This document shows, in pieces, positions 42,424 to 50,780 of a DNA stretch of 64,000 bases; position 1 is the stretch's first letter, and the number at the start of each line of letters is the position of its first letter. The notes beneath the pieces were generated by a model, which was given only the letters and a program-made list of their open reading frames with translations, was not told the origin of the DNA and searched no databases. The stretch is from contig JAKFCU010000006.1 of the NCBI GenBank assembly GCA_036676475.1, positions 1-64,000 on the forward strand. The letters are read 5' to 3'. The position numbers were made by a program, and so were the translations under genes. This stretch comes from LC029 sp036676475 (GTDB taxonomy: Bacteria; Bacillota; Bacilli; Aneurinibacillales; RAOX-1).

Positions 42424-43659
42424 ATGAGAATTCAGGATTTTGCAAAAAGTGGTCATCCACCAACTCTTCTATCGTCCTTTCTGTACTTCGACATCAGCTT
42501 TATGATTTGGGTCATTCTTGGAGCAACAGGAACTTTCATTGTAGAAGATCTAGGCTTAACCCCTGCACAAAAAGGGATGATGGTAGGGATTCCTGTTTTA
42601 GGCGGTGCACTTTTAAGAATCCCTATGGGACTGCTAGCAGATAAGTTTGGCGGTAAACGTATGGGGATGATAGGGATGCTTCTTACCATGGTCCCATTAC
42701 TATGGGGTTGGCTATGGGCAGATAAATTAAGCGAAGTATTTGTCCTTGGATTTATGTTAGGAATTGCCGGAGCAAGCTTTGCAGTAGCTCTTCCCTTAGC
42801 TAGTCGTTGGTATCCACCAGAACACCAAGGTTTGGCCATGGGGATCGCCGGTGCAGGAAATAGCGGTACCGTATTTGCTACTCTGTTTGGCCCGAGAATC
42901 GCAGCAGCTTATGGTTGGGAAACCGTTTTTGCAGTAGCTCTCATTCCACTAGTCATCGCTTTTATCGTTTTTAGCATCTTTGCAAAAGATTGTCCTACTG
43001 CAGCTAAAACAATGAAGGTATCTGAATATTTCCGTGTTATGAAATATAAGGAAACTTGGTTATTCGCTTTCTTTTACAGTTTATCCTTCGGCGGATTTGT
43101 CGGACTTACGAGTTATTTAACCCTTTTCTTCGTTGACCAGTATGGTGTAAGTAAAGTAACCGCTGGTGATTTTGTTACCTTAGTCGTGTTTGCAGGAAGT
43201 TTTGTCAGACCGATTGGAGGTTTTCTAGCAGATAAATATGGTGGACTACGTTTACTTGTTATTCTCTTTAGTGGAGCCGCAATATCCATGACGTTGGTTG
43301 GTTTATTACCATCTGTATATGTGGCGTTAGGTATGTTGTTTGTCACCTTAATTTTCCTAGGATCGGCCAATGGCGCTTTATTCCAAGTCATTCCGGTAAG
43401 ATTCCCGAAAGAAGTGGGGTTACTAACTGGTTTTGTTGGGGCGGCAGGTGGTATTGGTGGTTTCTTCTTACCAAATATTTTAGGAGTGTTTAAGCAGTTT
43501 ACGAATAGTTATTCTTTTGGTTTCTGGTGGGTTGCGATGACAATGGTAGTTGCTATTTACTTCATTGCCAGTCTGAAGAAAGCAAGTTTGGCGAAAGAAG
43601 CTGATAGTAAGCTTTCACTAAAACAAGAGAGTGTGAAAAGTGTTAAATCAATATCATAA
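42424..43659 (+). CDS. narK: NarK1/NasA-type nitrate transporter
   Basis: The 411-residue major-facilitator protein has 12 helices and resembles the NarK1/NasA group: GATGTFIVEDLGLTPAQKG, LGGALLRIPMGLLADKFGGK, GIAGASFAVALPLASRWYPP and GIAGAGNSGTVFATLFGPR. Members are thought to import nitrate with protons. It differs strongly from the first transporter, so the two are a functional pair (import and exchange), similar in content to the fused NarK1-NarK2 of Paracoccus. AAGGAG precedes the ATG. Confidence 0.92.
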   Translation: MRIQDFAKSGHPPTLLSSFLYFDISFMIWVILGATGTFIVEDLGLTPAQKGMMVGIPVLGGALLRIPMGLLADKFGGKRMGMIGMLLTMVPLLWGWLWADKLSEVFVLGFMLGIAGASFAVALPLASRWYPPEHQGLAMGIAGAGNSGTVFATLFGPRIAAAYGWETVFAVALIPLVIAFIVFSIFAKDCPTAAKTMKVSEYFRVMKYKETWLFAFFYSLSFGGFVGLTSYLTLFFVDQYGVSKVTAGDFVTLVVFAGSFVRPIGGFLADKYGGLRLLVILFSGAAISMTLVGLLPSVYVALGMLFVTLIFLGSANGALFQVIPVRFPKEVGLLTGFVGAAGGIGGFFLPNILGVFKQFTNSYSFGFWWVAMTMVVAIYFIASLKKASLAKEADSKLSLKQESVKSVKSIS

Positions 43660-43660
43660 C

Positions 43661-43697
43661 AAACAAAAACAAGCCATTTTTTTGGCTTGTTTTTGTT
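43661..43697. terminator. terminator after the narK genes
   Basis: The stem AAACAAAAACAAGCCA with TGGCTTGTTTTTGTT has a T-rich loop. The symmetric A and T tracts make it work in both directions. Confidence 0.88.
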
Positions 43698-43773
43698 CAT
43701 TCGTTTGTACAAGAAAAGTATATTAAATTTGAGAATTTTATCGTATGATTCTAGAAAATGGGAATTTCGGTTG

Positions 43774-44349
43774 TTATCCAAAAGAAGAACATAGAAAATT
43801 TGGATTTGGCAATAGTAGGTCCACAAGTTGGTTCCAGTGTGTTACACGAGGATAATGTGTGACATGACGATTCCATGGATGATCAAACATGATCTTGATT
43901 CTAACCGTTGATTTCTGCAAATTATGAGGGCCATCATCGACAAAGATATCACCCATAATTAAGTCCTTCCGGTGAGTAAGCACTAAGCTAGGTTTATTTA
44001 GAAAAGGTAGGTTTTCTCGAATCCAGTAATATTTATCTTGATAAGCGTAATGTTCGCTTGCCGTCACGAAAACGATATCGTAGAAAAAGGACAACTCTTT
44101 AATCCCCTCGAGAGCCCCTTCTTTGGCAGGGAGACTTCTAAAAAAGCCAGGTTCTTTATTGAGTTCCTCATAGATTATATGAGTGATTTCTTGAGGAAGG
44201 ACAGAGGAAAGATCCCAATTAGATAAATCCTCCCATTGATATAAGATCCCTGTCTTTTCTTGAATTCGCTTAATCCATGTCAAGGATTGATCTACTGTGA
44301 CATCATCCATGTCTAACAGAAGAATATGTTTTCGATTCATGATGGTCAT
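43774..44349 (-). CDS. 5'(3')-nucleotidase-like HAD phosphatase (NT5C type)
   Basis: The 191-residue HAD-superfamily protein has motif I as LLDMDDVTVD (DxDxV/T form), motif II in IVFVTASEH and a late acidic motif in GDIFVDDGPHNL. This layout matches deoxyribonucleotide 5'-nucleotidases of the NT5C group. It likely dephosphorylates small phosphoesters or nucleotides. AAAGGAG lies 6 bp before the ATG at 44349. It is monocistronic and convergent with narK. Confidence 0.78.
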   Translation of the reverse strand: MTIMNRKHILLLDMDDVTVDQSLTWIKRIQEKTGILYQWEDLSNWDLSSVLPQEITHIIYEELNKEPGFFRSLPAKEGALEGIKELSFFYDIVFVTASEHYAYQDKYYWIRENLPFLNKPSLVLTHRKDLIMGDIFVDDGPHNLQKSTVRIKIMFDHPWNRHVTHYPRVTHWNQLVDLLLPNPNFLCSSFG

Positions 44350-44521
44350 GCAAAACTCCTTTCTTTACAACAGGTCGAATACAGTTCAGTTAAGCAGAAC
44401 GGTTGAAAAGAGGGGTTAATTTGTCGTGTTAACATGTATAGGATAGCATGGATAAGTTTAGAACTTACTTTCTTTCTGTGGTTCCTTGTGAACGAAATAT
44501 AAATAATAGGTTGAATGAAGA

Positions 44522-44550
44522 TTGACATTTGTGTATGATTGAAATAAATC
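44522..44550 (+). promoter_or_regulatory. promoter of the cobalamin operon
   Basis: TTGACA (44522-44527) is followed after 17 bp by TAAATC (44545-44550), about 45 bp before the riboswitch. The -10 box is weak. Confidence 0.5.
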
Positions 44551-44594
44551 ATGAAACATGAAAAAAATGGAAGTAATTTCATAATATGATAAAC

Positions 44595-44780
44595 GGGTGC
44601 CTAGTGGAGTTTATATTCTGTCCACTTGGCTTAAAAGGGAAGTTCGGTGAAAATCCGACACGGTCCCGCCACTGTAATGAGCACTAGATACTAGTCTAGT
44701 AATCTTTCAAAATGAAGCCACTGGTCCACAACTGGGAAGGTATTGAAAGAGAGGCTCTAAGTCAGGAGACCTGCCTGTTT
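44595..44780 (+). ncRNA. cobalamin (B12) riboswitch
   Basis: Conserved elements appear in order: the GGGAAGTTCGGTGAAAATCC junction, the CCCGCCACTGTAATGAG segment and the B12 box GTCAGGAGACCTGCC (44761-44775). It lies in the long leader of the cobalt-transport and cbi operon, so adenosylcobalamin should lower expression. Confidence 0.95.
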
Positions 44781-44866
44781 TTTCAACACTGACAAACCTA
44801 CGAGGAATAGGGAAGTGTTAGAATGCGGGTCGGGTGATAATACAGTAACCATGATCATGAGTGAAC

Positions 44867-44906
44867 AGCATTTCTAACCTTTTAGGTTTGGAATGCTTTT
44901 TTTATT
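44867..44906 (+). terminator. riboswitch-controlled terminator
   Basis: The stem AGCATTTCTAACCT with AGGTTTGGAATGCT (few mismatches) is followed by TTTTTTTATTTTT. It sits between the riboswitch and the first gene and is the likely expression platform. Confidence 0.85.
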
Positions 44907-44956
44907 TTTGCGTTTAGGATAGGTTTACTTTACAAAATAAGAAGGAGGAAACTGAA

Positions 44957-45652
44957 ATGGTGATTGAACTTGTATCTTTCTCCCTATTTGCCATCCTGAT
45001 CGGCTTTCGGCATGGAATGGACTCGGACCACATTGCGGCTATTGCGGATATGGTCGGAGCGGAGAACCAACGAAATCGACAGCTGCGCATGGGCATTACC
45101 TACGCTCTTGGCCATGGATCGATTGTCGTCATCATCGGGCTGTTGGCCATCTTCGTCGGTGCGCGATTGCCTGAAGAGATTCTTTCGATGATGGAATTTC
45201 TTGTAGGATTTAGCCTGCTTTTGTTAGGAGGGTTTATTTTAGTTACCTTATTTCGGCAAAGAAACCATTATGAATACCAAAGCCGTTGGCAAATTGTATC
45301 AGGGGCTTTGGCTAAACTGCTGAACAAAAAAAGAATAGATGAAACAAGAGTTTCGAAGATTGGTATAGCAGGGGCTTTTGTTATCGGAGTCCTTCACGGA
45401 GTAGGGGCAGAAACACCGACGCAGGTTTTGCTCTTATCGAGCAGTATAGGAATGGATAATGCGGTTGCTGCTGGCATGCAGCTTGTCCTCTTTACCTTTG
45501 GATTATTGATCGCAACGATCCTCGTTACTTATCTTGCATCTTGGGGTTTTATGAAATCACAGTTTAAGCGAAGGGCTTATTTATTGTTGGGATCAATAAC
45601 TGGCGTATATAGTGTTTCACTAGGAATTTCTATTATTTTGGGGATCGATTAA
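44957..45652 (+). CDS. NiCoT/NicO-like cobalt transporter
   Basis: The 231-residue membrane protein has about six helices. Its first helix carries RHGMDSDHIAAI, a variant of the nickel/cobalt permease signature RHAxDADHI. A second histidine cluster occurs in LGHGSIVVI and VLHGVGAETPTQVL. Because it is the first gene after a cobalamin riboswitch, cobalt is the likely metal. AAGAAGGAGG lies 8 bp before the ATG at 44957. Confidence 0.85.
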   Translation: MVIELVSFSLFAILIGFRHGMDSDHIAAIADMVGAENQRNRQLRMGITYALGHGSIVVIIGLLAIFVGARLPEEILSMMEFLVGFSLLLLGGFILVTLFRQRNHYEYQSRWQIVSGALAKLLNKKRIDETRVSKIGIAGAFVIGVLHGVGAETPTQVLLLSSSIGMDNAVAAGMQLVLFTFGLLIATILVTYLASWGFMKSQFKRRAYLLLGSITGVYSVSLGISIILGID

Positions 45653-45671
45653 TGAAAGGCGGTAGAAGTGG

Positions 45672-47267
45672 ATGCGAGGAAAATTATTAGTCATCGGTTT
45701 TGGTCCGGGAAGCTTTGATCATATTACGAAACGGGCCGTTGAGGCGATTGAGGAATCGGATACGATCATCGGATATAGCACGTATGTAGATTTAATACAA
45801 GGATTGGTTAAACATCAAGAAATCTTAAGTACGGGAATGACTGAAGAAGTAGCGAGGGCAAGGGAAGCGGTACGGCAGGCAGAGCTAGGCAAGAAGGTGG
45901 CTGTCATTTCCAGCGGGGATGCTGGAGTTTACGGGATGGCCGGATTGATCTATGAGGTGCTAGTGGAAAAAGGGTGGTCGGAAACGACAGGAGTGGAAGT
46001 AGAAATCATCCCTGGGATTTCGGCCATCAATTCTTGCGCAGCCTTGTTAGGTGCGCCTACCATGCATGATGCTTGCACCATTAGCCTAAGCGATCACCTT
46101 ACCCCATGGGAACTGATTGCTAAGCGACTCGATGCAGCTGGTCAAGCGGATTTTGTTATTGCCTTATATAACCCGAAAAGCGGGAAAAGAACGCGCCAAA
46201 TCGAAGAAGCACAGAAAATACTTCTGCAATATCGTTCGCCTGATACACCGGTTGGGCTAGTCAAAAGCGCCTATCGAGACCGTCAGTATGTCGTTCTTTC
46301 CACCTTGAAAGATATGTTGGACAACGAGATCGGAATGCTGTCAACAGTCATTATCGGAAACTCTTCTACCTTCGTTTATGAAGGGAAAATGATTACTCCG
46401 CGCGGCTATCAGAGGAAATATACGCTTAATTCGGATGAACAGCGGCTCAAGCCCCATCAACGCCTAAGGAAAGAAAATGAACCATGGGCACTGGATGCCT
46501 TTCAGGGAACGACGAACAAGACCCCATATCAATGGGCAACGGAAGCCTTGCAATCTCTTGATGAATCAAAGGGATTGAAGAGACCGGAGACTGTTTCTCT
46601 TACGCCTTCCATTCCTCAAGAGATGATTTTTGAACTTGCCGTGAGTCCGGGGGTGGCCAATAAGCAGTTTACGCCACAGCAATTGATCGCATTAGGTGAA
46701 GCGGCCGGGGACCAGGGGAAGATCGAGTATACGCCGCATCACCAGATCATCCTCCGCCTTTCAACCAGAGACCCGCAAAGCATTATCGATAGACTACGGG
46801 AAGAAGGACTTCTTTTATCTTCCGTCGGAGATGTGGTCCAAATAAAGGCTTGCGATTTTTGTGAAGGAGAGAAAAAAGACGCTATTCCATTTGCTGAGGA
46901 AATCAACCTTAAGATTGGGGGACTTGAGGTTCCCAAAGAACTAAAGATTGGTTTCAACGGATGTGGCATGGCTTGCTACGGGGCTGTGAAGGAGGACATC
47001 GGGATCGTGCATCGACAAGGAAAGTTTGATTTGTTCTTGGGAGCGAAAACGGTAGGGAGAACTGCTCATGCAGGAGTTCCTGTAGCTGAAGGGATCGATC
47101 CGGAAGACATTGTATCGTTGGTAGAGCGGATTGTCACCTATTACAAGGAGAACGGTTTTCCAAACGAACGGTTCCATAAGTTTTTTAAAAGAGTGGGAGT
47201 TATTGAAGGTTTTGCCTACAAGGAAGTTCCAGTTCTGGCGATTGAGAATGCGCTTTGTGGAGATTAA
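45672..47267 (+). CDS. cbiH: CbiH fused to a nitrite/sulfite-reductase-like domain (CbiH60 type)
   Basis: The 531-residue protein has an N-terminal precorrin-3B C17-methyltransferase domain (1-250: VIGFGPGSFDHIT, SSGDAGVYGMAG, EIIPGISAINSCAALLGAP), which methylates C17 and contracts the corrin ring. The C-terminal half (about 310-531) resembles a ferredoxin-nitrite/sulfite reductase half-domain with CDFCEG and NGCGMACYG as cysteine pairs for a 4Fe-4S cluster. Bacillus megaterium has the same long form, called CbiH60. The fused domain may help with redox chemistry during ring contraction. It lies 20 bp after the transporter gene. Confidence 0.93.
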   Translation: MRGKLLVIGFGPGSFDHITKRAVEAIEESDTIIGYSTYVDLIQGLVKHQEILSTGMTEEVARAREAVRQAELGKKVAVISSGDAGVYGMAGLIYEVLVEKGWSETTGVEVEIIPGISAINSCAALLGAPTMHDACTISLSDHLTPWELIAKRLDAAGQADFVIALYNPKSGKRTRQIEEAQKILLQYRSPDTPVGLVKSAYRDRQYVVLSTLKDMLDNEIGMLSTVIIGNSSTFVYEGKMITPRGYQRKYTLNSDEQRLKPHQRLRKENEPWALDAFQGTTNKTPYQWATEALQSLDESKGLKRPETVSLTPSIPQEMIFELAVSPGVANKQFTPQQLIALGEAAGDQGKIEYTPHHQIILRLSTRDPQSIIDRLREEGLLLSSVGDVVQIKACDFCEGEKKDAIPFAEEINLKIGGLEVPKELKIGFNGCGMACYGAVKEDIGIVHRQGKFDLFLGAKTVGRTAHAGVPVAEGIDPEDIVSLVERIVTYYKENGFPNERFHKFFKRVGVIEGFAYKEVPVLAIENALCGD

Positions 47268-47298
47268 TCCTGGTTGAAAAGCGGAGGAGGATAAGGGA

Positions 47299-48222
47299 AT
47301 GAATGCAATTTTATTTGTTGGACACGGAAGCAAGGACCCTCAGGGAAATGAAGAAGTTAGATTTTTTGTTGAATCTATTTCTTCGCAACTGGAAGTTCCG
47401 ATTGTGGAAACCTGCTTCTTGGAATTCGAGAAACCCAATGTATGGCAGGGATTAGAGAAATGTGTGGAGAGAGGCGCTAGTCATATTGCGGTTATCCCTA
47501 TGATGCTGTTTGCAGCCGGACACGCCAAAATTCATATTCCTGCAGCAATCGATGAAATCAAGCAAAAATATGCCCATATTCATTTCACCTATGGACGGCC
47601 GATTCAGATTCATCAGCGCGTGCTCGATATCTTATCTGAGCGATTGAAGGAGATCGGAATCGATCCGCAAAAGGAGGAAGAGGAAACTGCGATATTGGTC
47701 ATAGGAAGAGGAAGTAGCGACCCGGATGCAAATAGTGATCTGTTTAAAATGTCTCGTCTGTTCTGGGAAAGGCTGAAGGTGAAATGGGTAGAGACCGCCT
47801 TTATGGGAGTGACAGATCCCCTGATCGAAGAAGGGGTTCAAAGATGTTTAAGGTTAGGGGCTAAACATGTAATCATCCTTCCCTACTTCCTGTTTACCGG
47901 TGTTTTGATGAAGCGGATGGAGGGACAAGTAGCCGCTTTCCGGGAACGTTACCCTGATGCCGATTTTACACTTGCTCATTATTTTGGATATCATCATCTG
48001 CTTCGCGAAGTGTTTAAAGATCGAGTTCAAGAAACCCTTTTGGGGGAAGTCAAGATGAATTGTGATACCTGTCAGTACCGGATTTCGGCTATGGAACACA
48101 TGGACCATCATCATCATCACGATCATGAACACGATCACGAACATGATCACCACCATCATCACCATCATCATGGAGAAAAAGATAGCCATCCTGAGGCAGA
48201 TCAGGTTCCATCGCTGAAATAG
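47299..48222 (+). CDS. cbiX: CbiX, long-form sirohydrochlorin cobaltochelatase with His-rich tail
   Basis: CbiX inserts Co2+ into sirohydrochlorin. The 307-residue long form has two tandem chelatase halves: LFVGHGSKDPQGNEE (1-125) and LVIGRGSSDPDANSD (about 130-255). These are followed by an MNCDTCQ motif (MxCxxC, a 4Fe-4S site in the Bacillus megaterium enzyme) and a tail in which about 25 of 36 residues are His, broken by Asp and Glu. The tail probably stores or delivers cobalt. GGAGGA precedes the ATG. Confidence 0.95.
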   Translation: MNAILFVGHGSKDPQGNEEVRFFVESISSQLEVPIVETCFLEFEKPNVWQGLEKCVERGASHIAVIPMMLFAAGHAKIHIPAAIDEIKQKYAHIHFTYGRPIQIHQRVLDILSERLKEIGIDPQKEEEETAILVIGRGSSDPDANSDLFKMSRLFWERLKVKWVETAFMGVTDPLIEEGVQRCLRLGAKHVIILPYFLFTGVLMKRMEGQVAAFRERYPDADFTLAHYFGYHHLLREVFKDRVQETLLGEVKMNCDTCQYRISAMEHMDHHHHHDHEHDHEHDHHHHHHHHGEKDSHPEADQVPSLK

Positions 48223-48245
48223 CCTGTGTGAAGGAGTTGATAAAC

Positions 48246-49010
48246 ATGATCTTGGTATTGGCAGGAACAAGTGATGCACGAGAATTAGCGCTAGCGATTC
48301 ACCAAGAAGGATATAGTTTGCTGGCCACGGTCGTCACGGAAAACGCAGCGAAAGGGATGAAGGAGGCTGGACTTCCTGTTCGTGTCGGCAGATTGACCGG
48401 AGAAGATATAGCTGAACTCGTGAAGCAGCAAGGAATAAAAATCGTGGTGGATGCAAGTCATCCTTATGCTGAGGAGGCTTCCCAAAATGCTATGGCCGGC
48501 GCCCAAGCCGCACAGGTACCGTATATCCGCTACGAACGAGCACAAGGCTGCTATCCGGAGCATGAAAAGCTGACCATCGTACGCGATTACAAAGAAGCAG
48601 CCGAGGTGGCGGCCCAAAGAAGGGGAGTAATTTTGCTGACTACGGGAAGCAAAACCCTGCCTATCTTCACAAAGAAGCTGATAGGCCTGCCCGATACCAC
48701 ATTAATAGCCCGCATGCTTCCCCGCAAGGACAATATGGAAAAGTGCGAGGAGCTGGGGATTGAGCAGAAAAATATCGTAGCCATGCAGGGACCCTTTCCC
48801 AAAGGGTTGAATCGAGCCCTCTATGAGCATTATGGCGTAACACTCATGATCACGAAAGAAAGCGGTAAGGTTGGAGCTGTCGATGAGAAGTTAGAGGCTG
48901 CTTTGGAGCTGGGGATTGAGACCATCCTGATTAGCCGGCCGCCCCTGGATTATGGAATGAAGTTTTCCAATTTTGAGGAAGTTCTTACACAATTAAAACG
49001 TATTTACTAG
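48246..49010 (+). CDS. cbiJ: CbiJ, cobalt-precorrin-6A reductase
   Basis: The 254-residue protein (MILVLAGTSDARELALAI) reduces cobalt-precorrin-6A with a pyridine nucleotide. Family-typical segments are VDASHPYAEEASQNA, YIRYERAQG, LLTTGSKTL and ARMLPRKDNM. The ATG at 48246 is used because AAGGAG lies 9 bp upstream; an in-frame GTG at 48228 precedes that site. Confidence 0.93.
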   Translation: MILVLAGTSDARELALAIHQEGYSLLATVVTENAAKGMKEAGLPVRVGRLTGEDIAELVKQQGIKIVVDASHPYAEEASQNAMAGAQAAQVPYIRYERAQGCYPEHEKLTIVRDYKEAAEVAAQRRGVILLTTGSKTLPIFTKKLIGLPDTTLIARMLPRKDNMEKCEELGIEQKNIVAMQGPFPKGLNRALYEHYGVTLMITKESGKVGAVDEKLEAALELGIETILISRPPLDYGMKFSNFEEVLTQLKRIY

Positions 49011-49022
49011 GAGGAATTAAGG

Positions 49023-49673
49023 ATGGATTTTCAAACGGAATTTAAGCCAGTAACGACTCAACCGCAGGAAATTGAGGCCAAAAGCTTTGAGATGATTGAC
49101 AATGAAGTGGGAGAGCATTCCTTTACAGCAGAGCAATATCCGGTGGTTCAGCGGGTCATTCATGCCTCGGCCGATTTTGATCTAGGGAAGAGTATCCTAT
49201 TCCATCCGGATGCTGTACGAGCTGGCATTCAAGCTATTCGCAGCGGAAAAATCATCGTGGCAGATGTGCAGATGATTCAGGCCGGAATCAGTAAACCCCG
49301 GATTGCAAAGTTTGGCGGGGATATCAAGGTCTATATATCCGATCCTGATGTCATCGAGGAAGCGAAACGTCTGAATACGACTCGGGCGATTATCGCTACC
49401 CGAAAAGCGGCAAAGGAGGCAGAGGGGGGTATTTTTGCCATCGGAAACGCACCAACCGCTTTATTGGAGTTGATTCGTTTGGTCAAGACGGGAGAGGCTA
49501 AACCAGGACTCATCGTGGGGATGCCCGTCGGGTTTGTATCGGCAGCTGAATCCAAGGAGGAATTGGCCAAGTTGGATGTTCCTTTCATCACCAATTTAGG
49601 GCGCAAGGGAGGCAGCCCGGTGACGGTTGCGGCGATCAATGCGATGGCCATCGTGGCTGAACGTATGGGGTAA
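49023..49673 (+). CDS. cbiC: CbiC, cobalt-precorrin-8 methylmutase
   Basis: The 216-residue enzyme moves the methyl group from C11 to C12. Seen are QYPVVQRVIHASADFD, with the catalytic histidine in RVIHAS, ADVQMIQAGI, AIGNAPTALLELIRL and GMPVGFVSAAESK. AGGAGGAATTAAGG precedes the ATG. Its length is normal for the family and it lies 12 bp after cbiJ. Confidence 0.95.
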   Translation: MDFQTEFKPVTTQPQEIEAKSFEMIDNEVGEHSFTAEQYPVVQRVIHASADFDLGKSILFHPDAVRAGIQAIRSGKIIVADVQMIQAGISKPRIAKFGGDIKVYISDPDVIEEAKRLNTTRAIIATRKAAKEAEGGIFAIGNAPTALLELIRLVKTGEAKPGLIVGMPVGFVSAAESKEELAKLDVPFITNLGRKGGSPVTVAAINAMAIVAERMG

Positions 49674-49676
49674 GTC

Positions 49677-50780
49677 ATGGAAGAGAAAGTAGCTAAACCG
49701 CTAAGGCATGGATATACAACGGGGTCTTGTGCGACTGCAACGGCCAAGGCTGCTTTAACTGCTTTAATTTTGCAGGAAAGGCAACTGGAAACCACTATTC
49801 AACTGCCTATGGGTCAACACGTCACCTTTATTCTGGAACAGTGTGAATATACCCAAGATATGGCTGTTGCCGGTGTGATCAAGGACGGTGGGGATGACCC
49901 GGATGCGACCCATGGAGCTCTTATTCTAGCTACGGTCACTTGGAAATCCGAACCAGGGATTGAACTGGATGGAGGAGTTGGGGTGGGTCGAGTAACCAAG
50001 CCGGGATTGCCTATTCCGGTCGGCGAAGCGGCCATCAATCCTGTCCCTCGAAAAATGATTCGGGAGACTATTCAATCTGTTTTGAGTCAGTTTGAGTTAG
50101 ACCTGGGAGTCAAGGTGGTCATTTCTGTACCTGACGGGGAGGAGATCGCGAAAAAAACCTTGAATGGCAGGCTGGGTATCCTGGGAGGGATCTCTATTTT
50201 AGGCACGCGGGGAATTGTAGTGCCGTTCTCGACTTCCGCTTATAAAGCGAGTATTGTTCTAGCCATTGATGTAGCCGTGGAGAATGGATGTGAGCATCTC
50301 GTCTTGTCCACGGGCGGGAGAAGTGAGAAATATGCCATGGAAATGTATCCAGACTTGCCCAAAGAGGCTTTTATCGAGATGGGAGACTTTGTAGGTTTTG
50401 CTATTTCTCAGTGTAAGAAAAAAGGGGCAAAGAAGATAACCTTGTCGGGTATGATGGGGAAATTTTCGAAAGTGGCCCAAGGGGTGATGATGGTTCATGT
50501 CAAAAGTGCACCGGTCGATTTTGGATTTCTAGCTCTTGTAGCTCAGGATGCAGGGGTCCCTCCTGCTTTGCTGGAACAAATCAGATCAGCAAATACAGCC
50601 TCGCAAGTTGGAGACTGGATGGTGGAATGGGGATATCCTTCTTTTTTTCAGTACCTGTGTGAATATTGCTGCCAAGAAGGATTAAAGCAGGCTGGCTGGG
50701 GTGTGGAACTTGAGACCATCATTACCACCCTTAAAGGGGCTTTATTAGGAAGGATGAGCATGGATGGAACAAGCCATTAA
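49677..50780 (+). CDS. cbiD: CbiD, cobalt-precorrin-5B C1-methyltransferase
   Basis: The 367-residue protein has the CbiD start LRHGYTTGSCATATAKAAL and the segments GVGVGRVTKPGLPIPVGEAAINP, GGISILGTRGIVVPFS and VLSTGGRSEKYAM. CbiD is used only in the anaerobic (cobalt-early) route, fitting CbiX as chelatase. It starts 4 bp after cbiC and overlaps the next gene by 17 bp. Confidence 0.95.
   Translation: MEEKVAKPLRHGYTTGSCATATAKAALTALILQERQLETTIQLPMGQHVTFILEQCEYTQDMAVAGVIKDGGDDPDATHGALILATVTWKSEPGIELDGGVGVGRVTKPGLPIPVGEAAINPVPRKMIRETIQSVLSQFELDLGVKVVISVPDGEEIAKKTLNGRLGILGGISILGTRGIVVPFSTSAYKASIVLAIDVAVENGCEHLVLSTGGRSEKYAMEMYPDLPKEAFIEMGDFVGFAISQCKKKGAKKITLSGMMGKFSKVAQGVMMVHVKSAPVDFGFLALVAQDAGVPPALLEQIRSANTASQVGDWMVEWGYPSFFQYLCEYCCQEGLKQAGWGVELETIITTLKGALLGRMSMDGTSH

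Noticed and set aside
44346..44582. A 78-codon minus-strand frame upstream of the nucleotidase gene
   Set aside because: It overlaps the promoter of the B12 operon, has hydrophobic AT-driven composition and no ribosome binding site.
48103..48180. CAT/CAC-rich tract read as a possible simple-sequence repeat or CRISPR-like array
   Set aside because: It is the coding sequence of the histidine-rich CbiX tail; codons mix CAT and CAC and there are no spacers.
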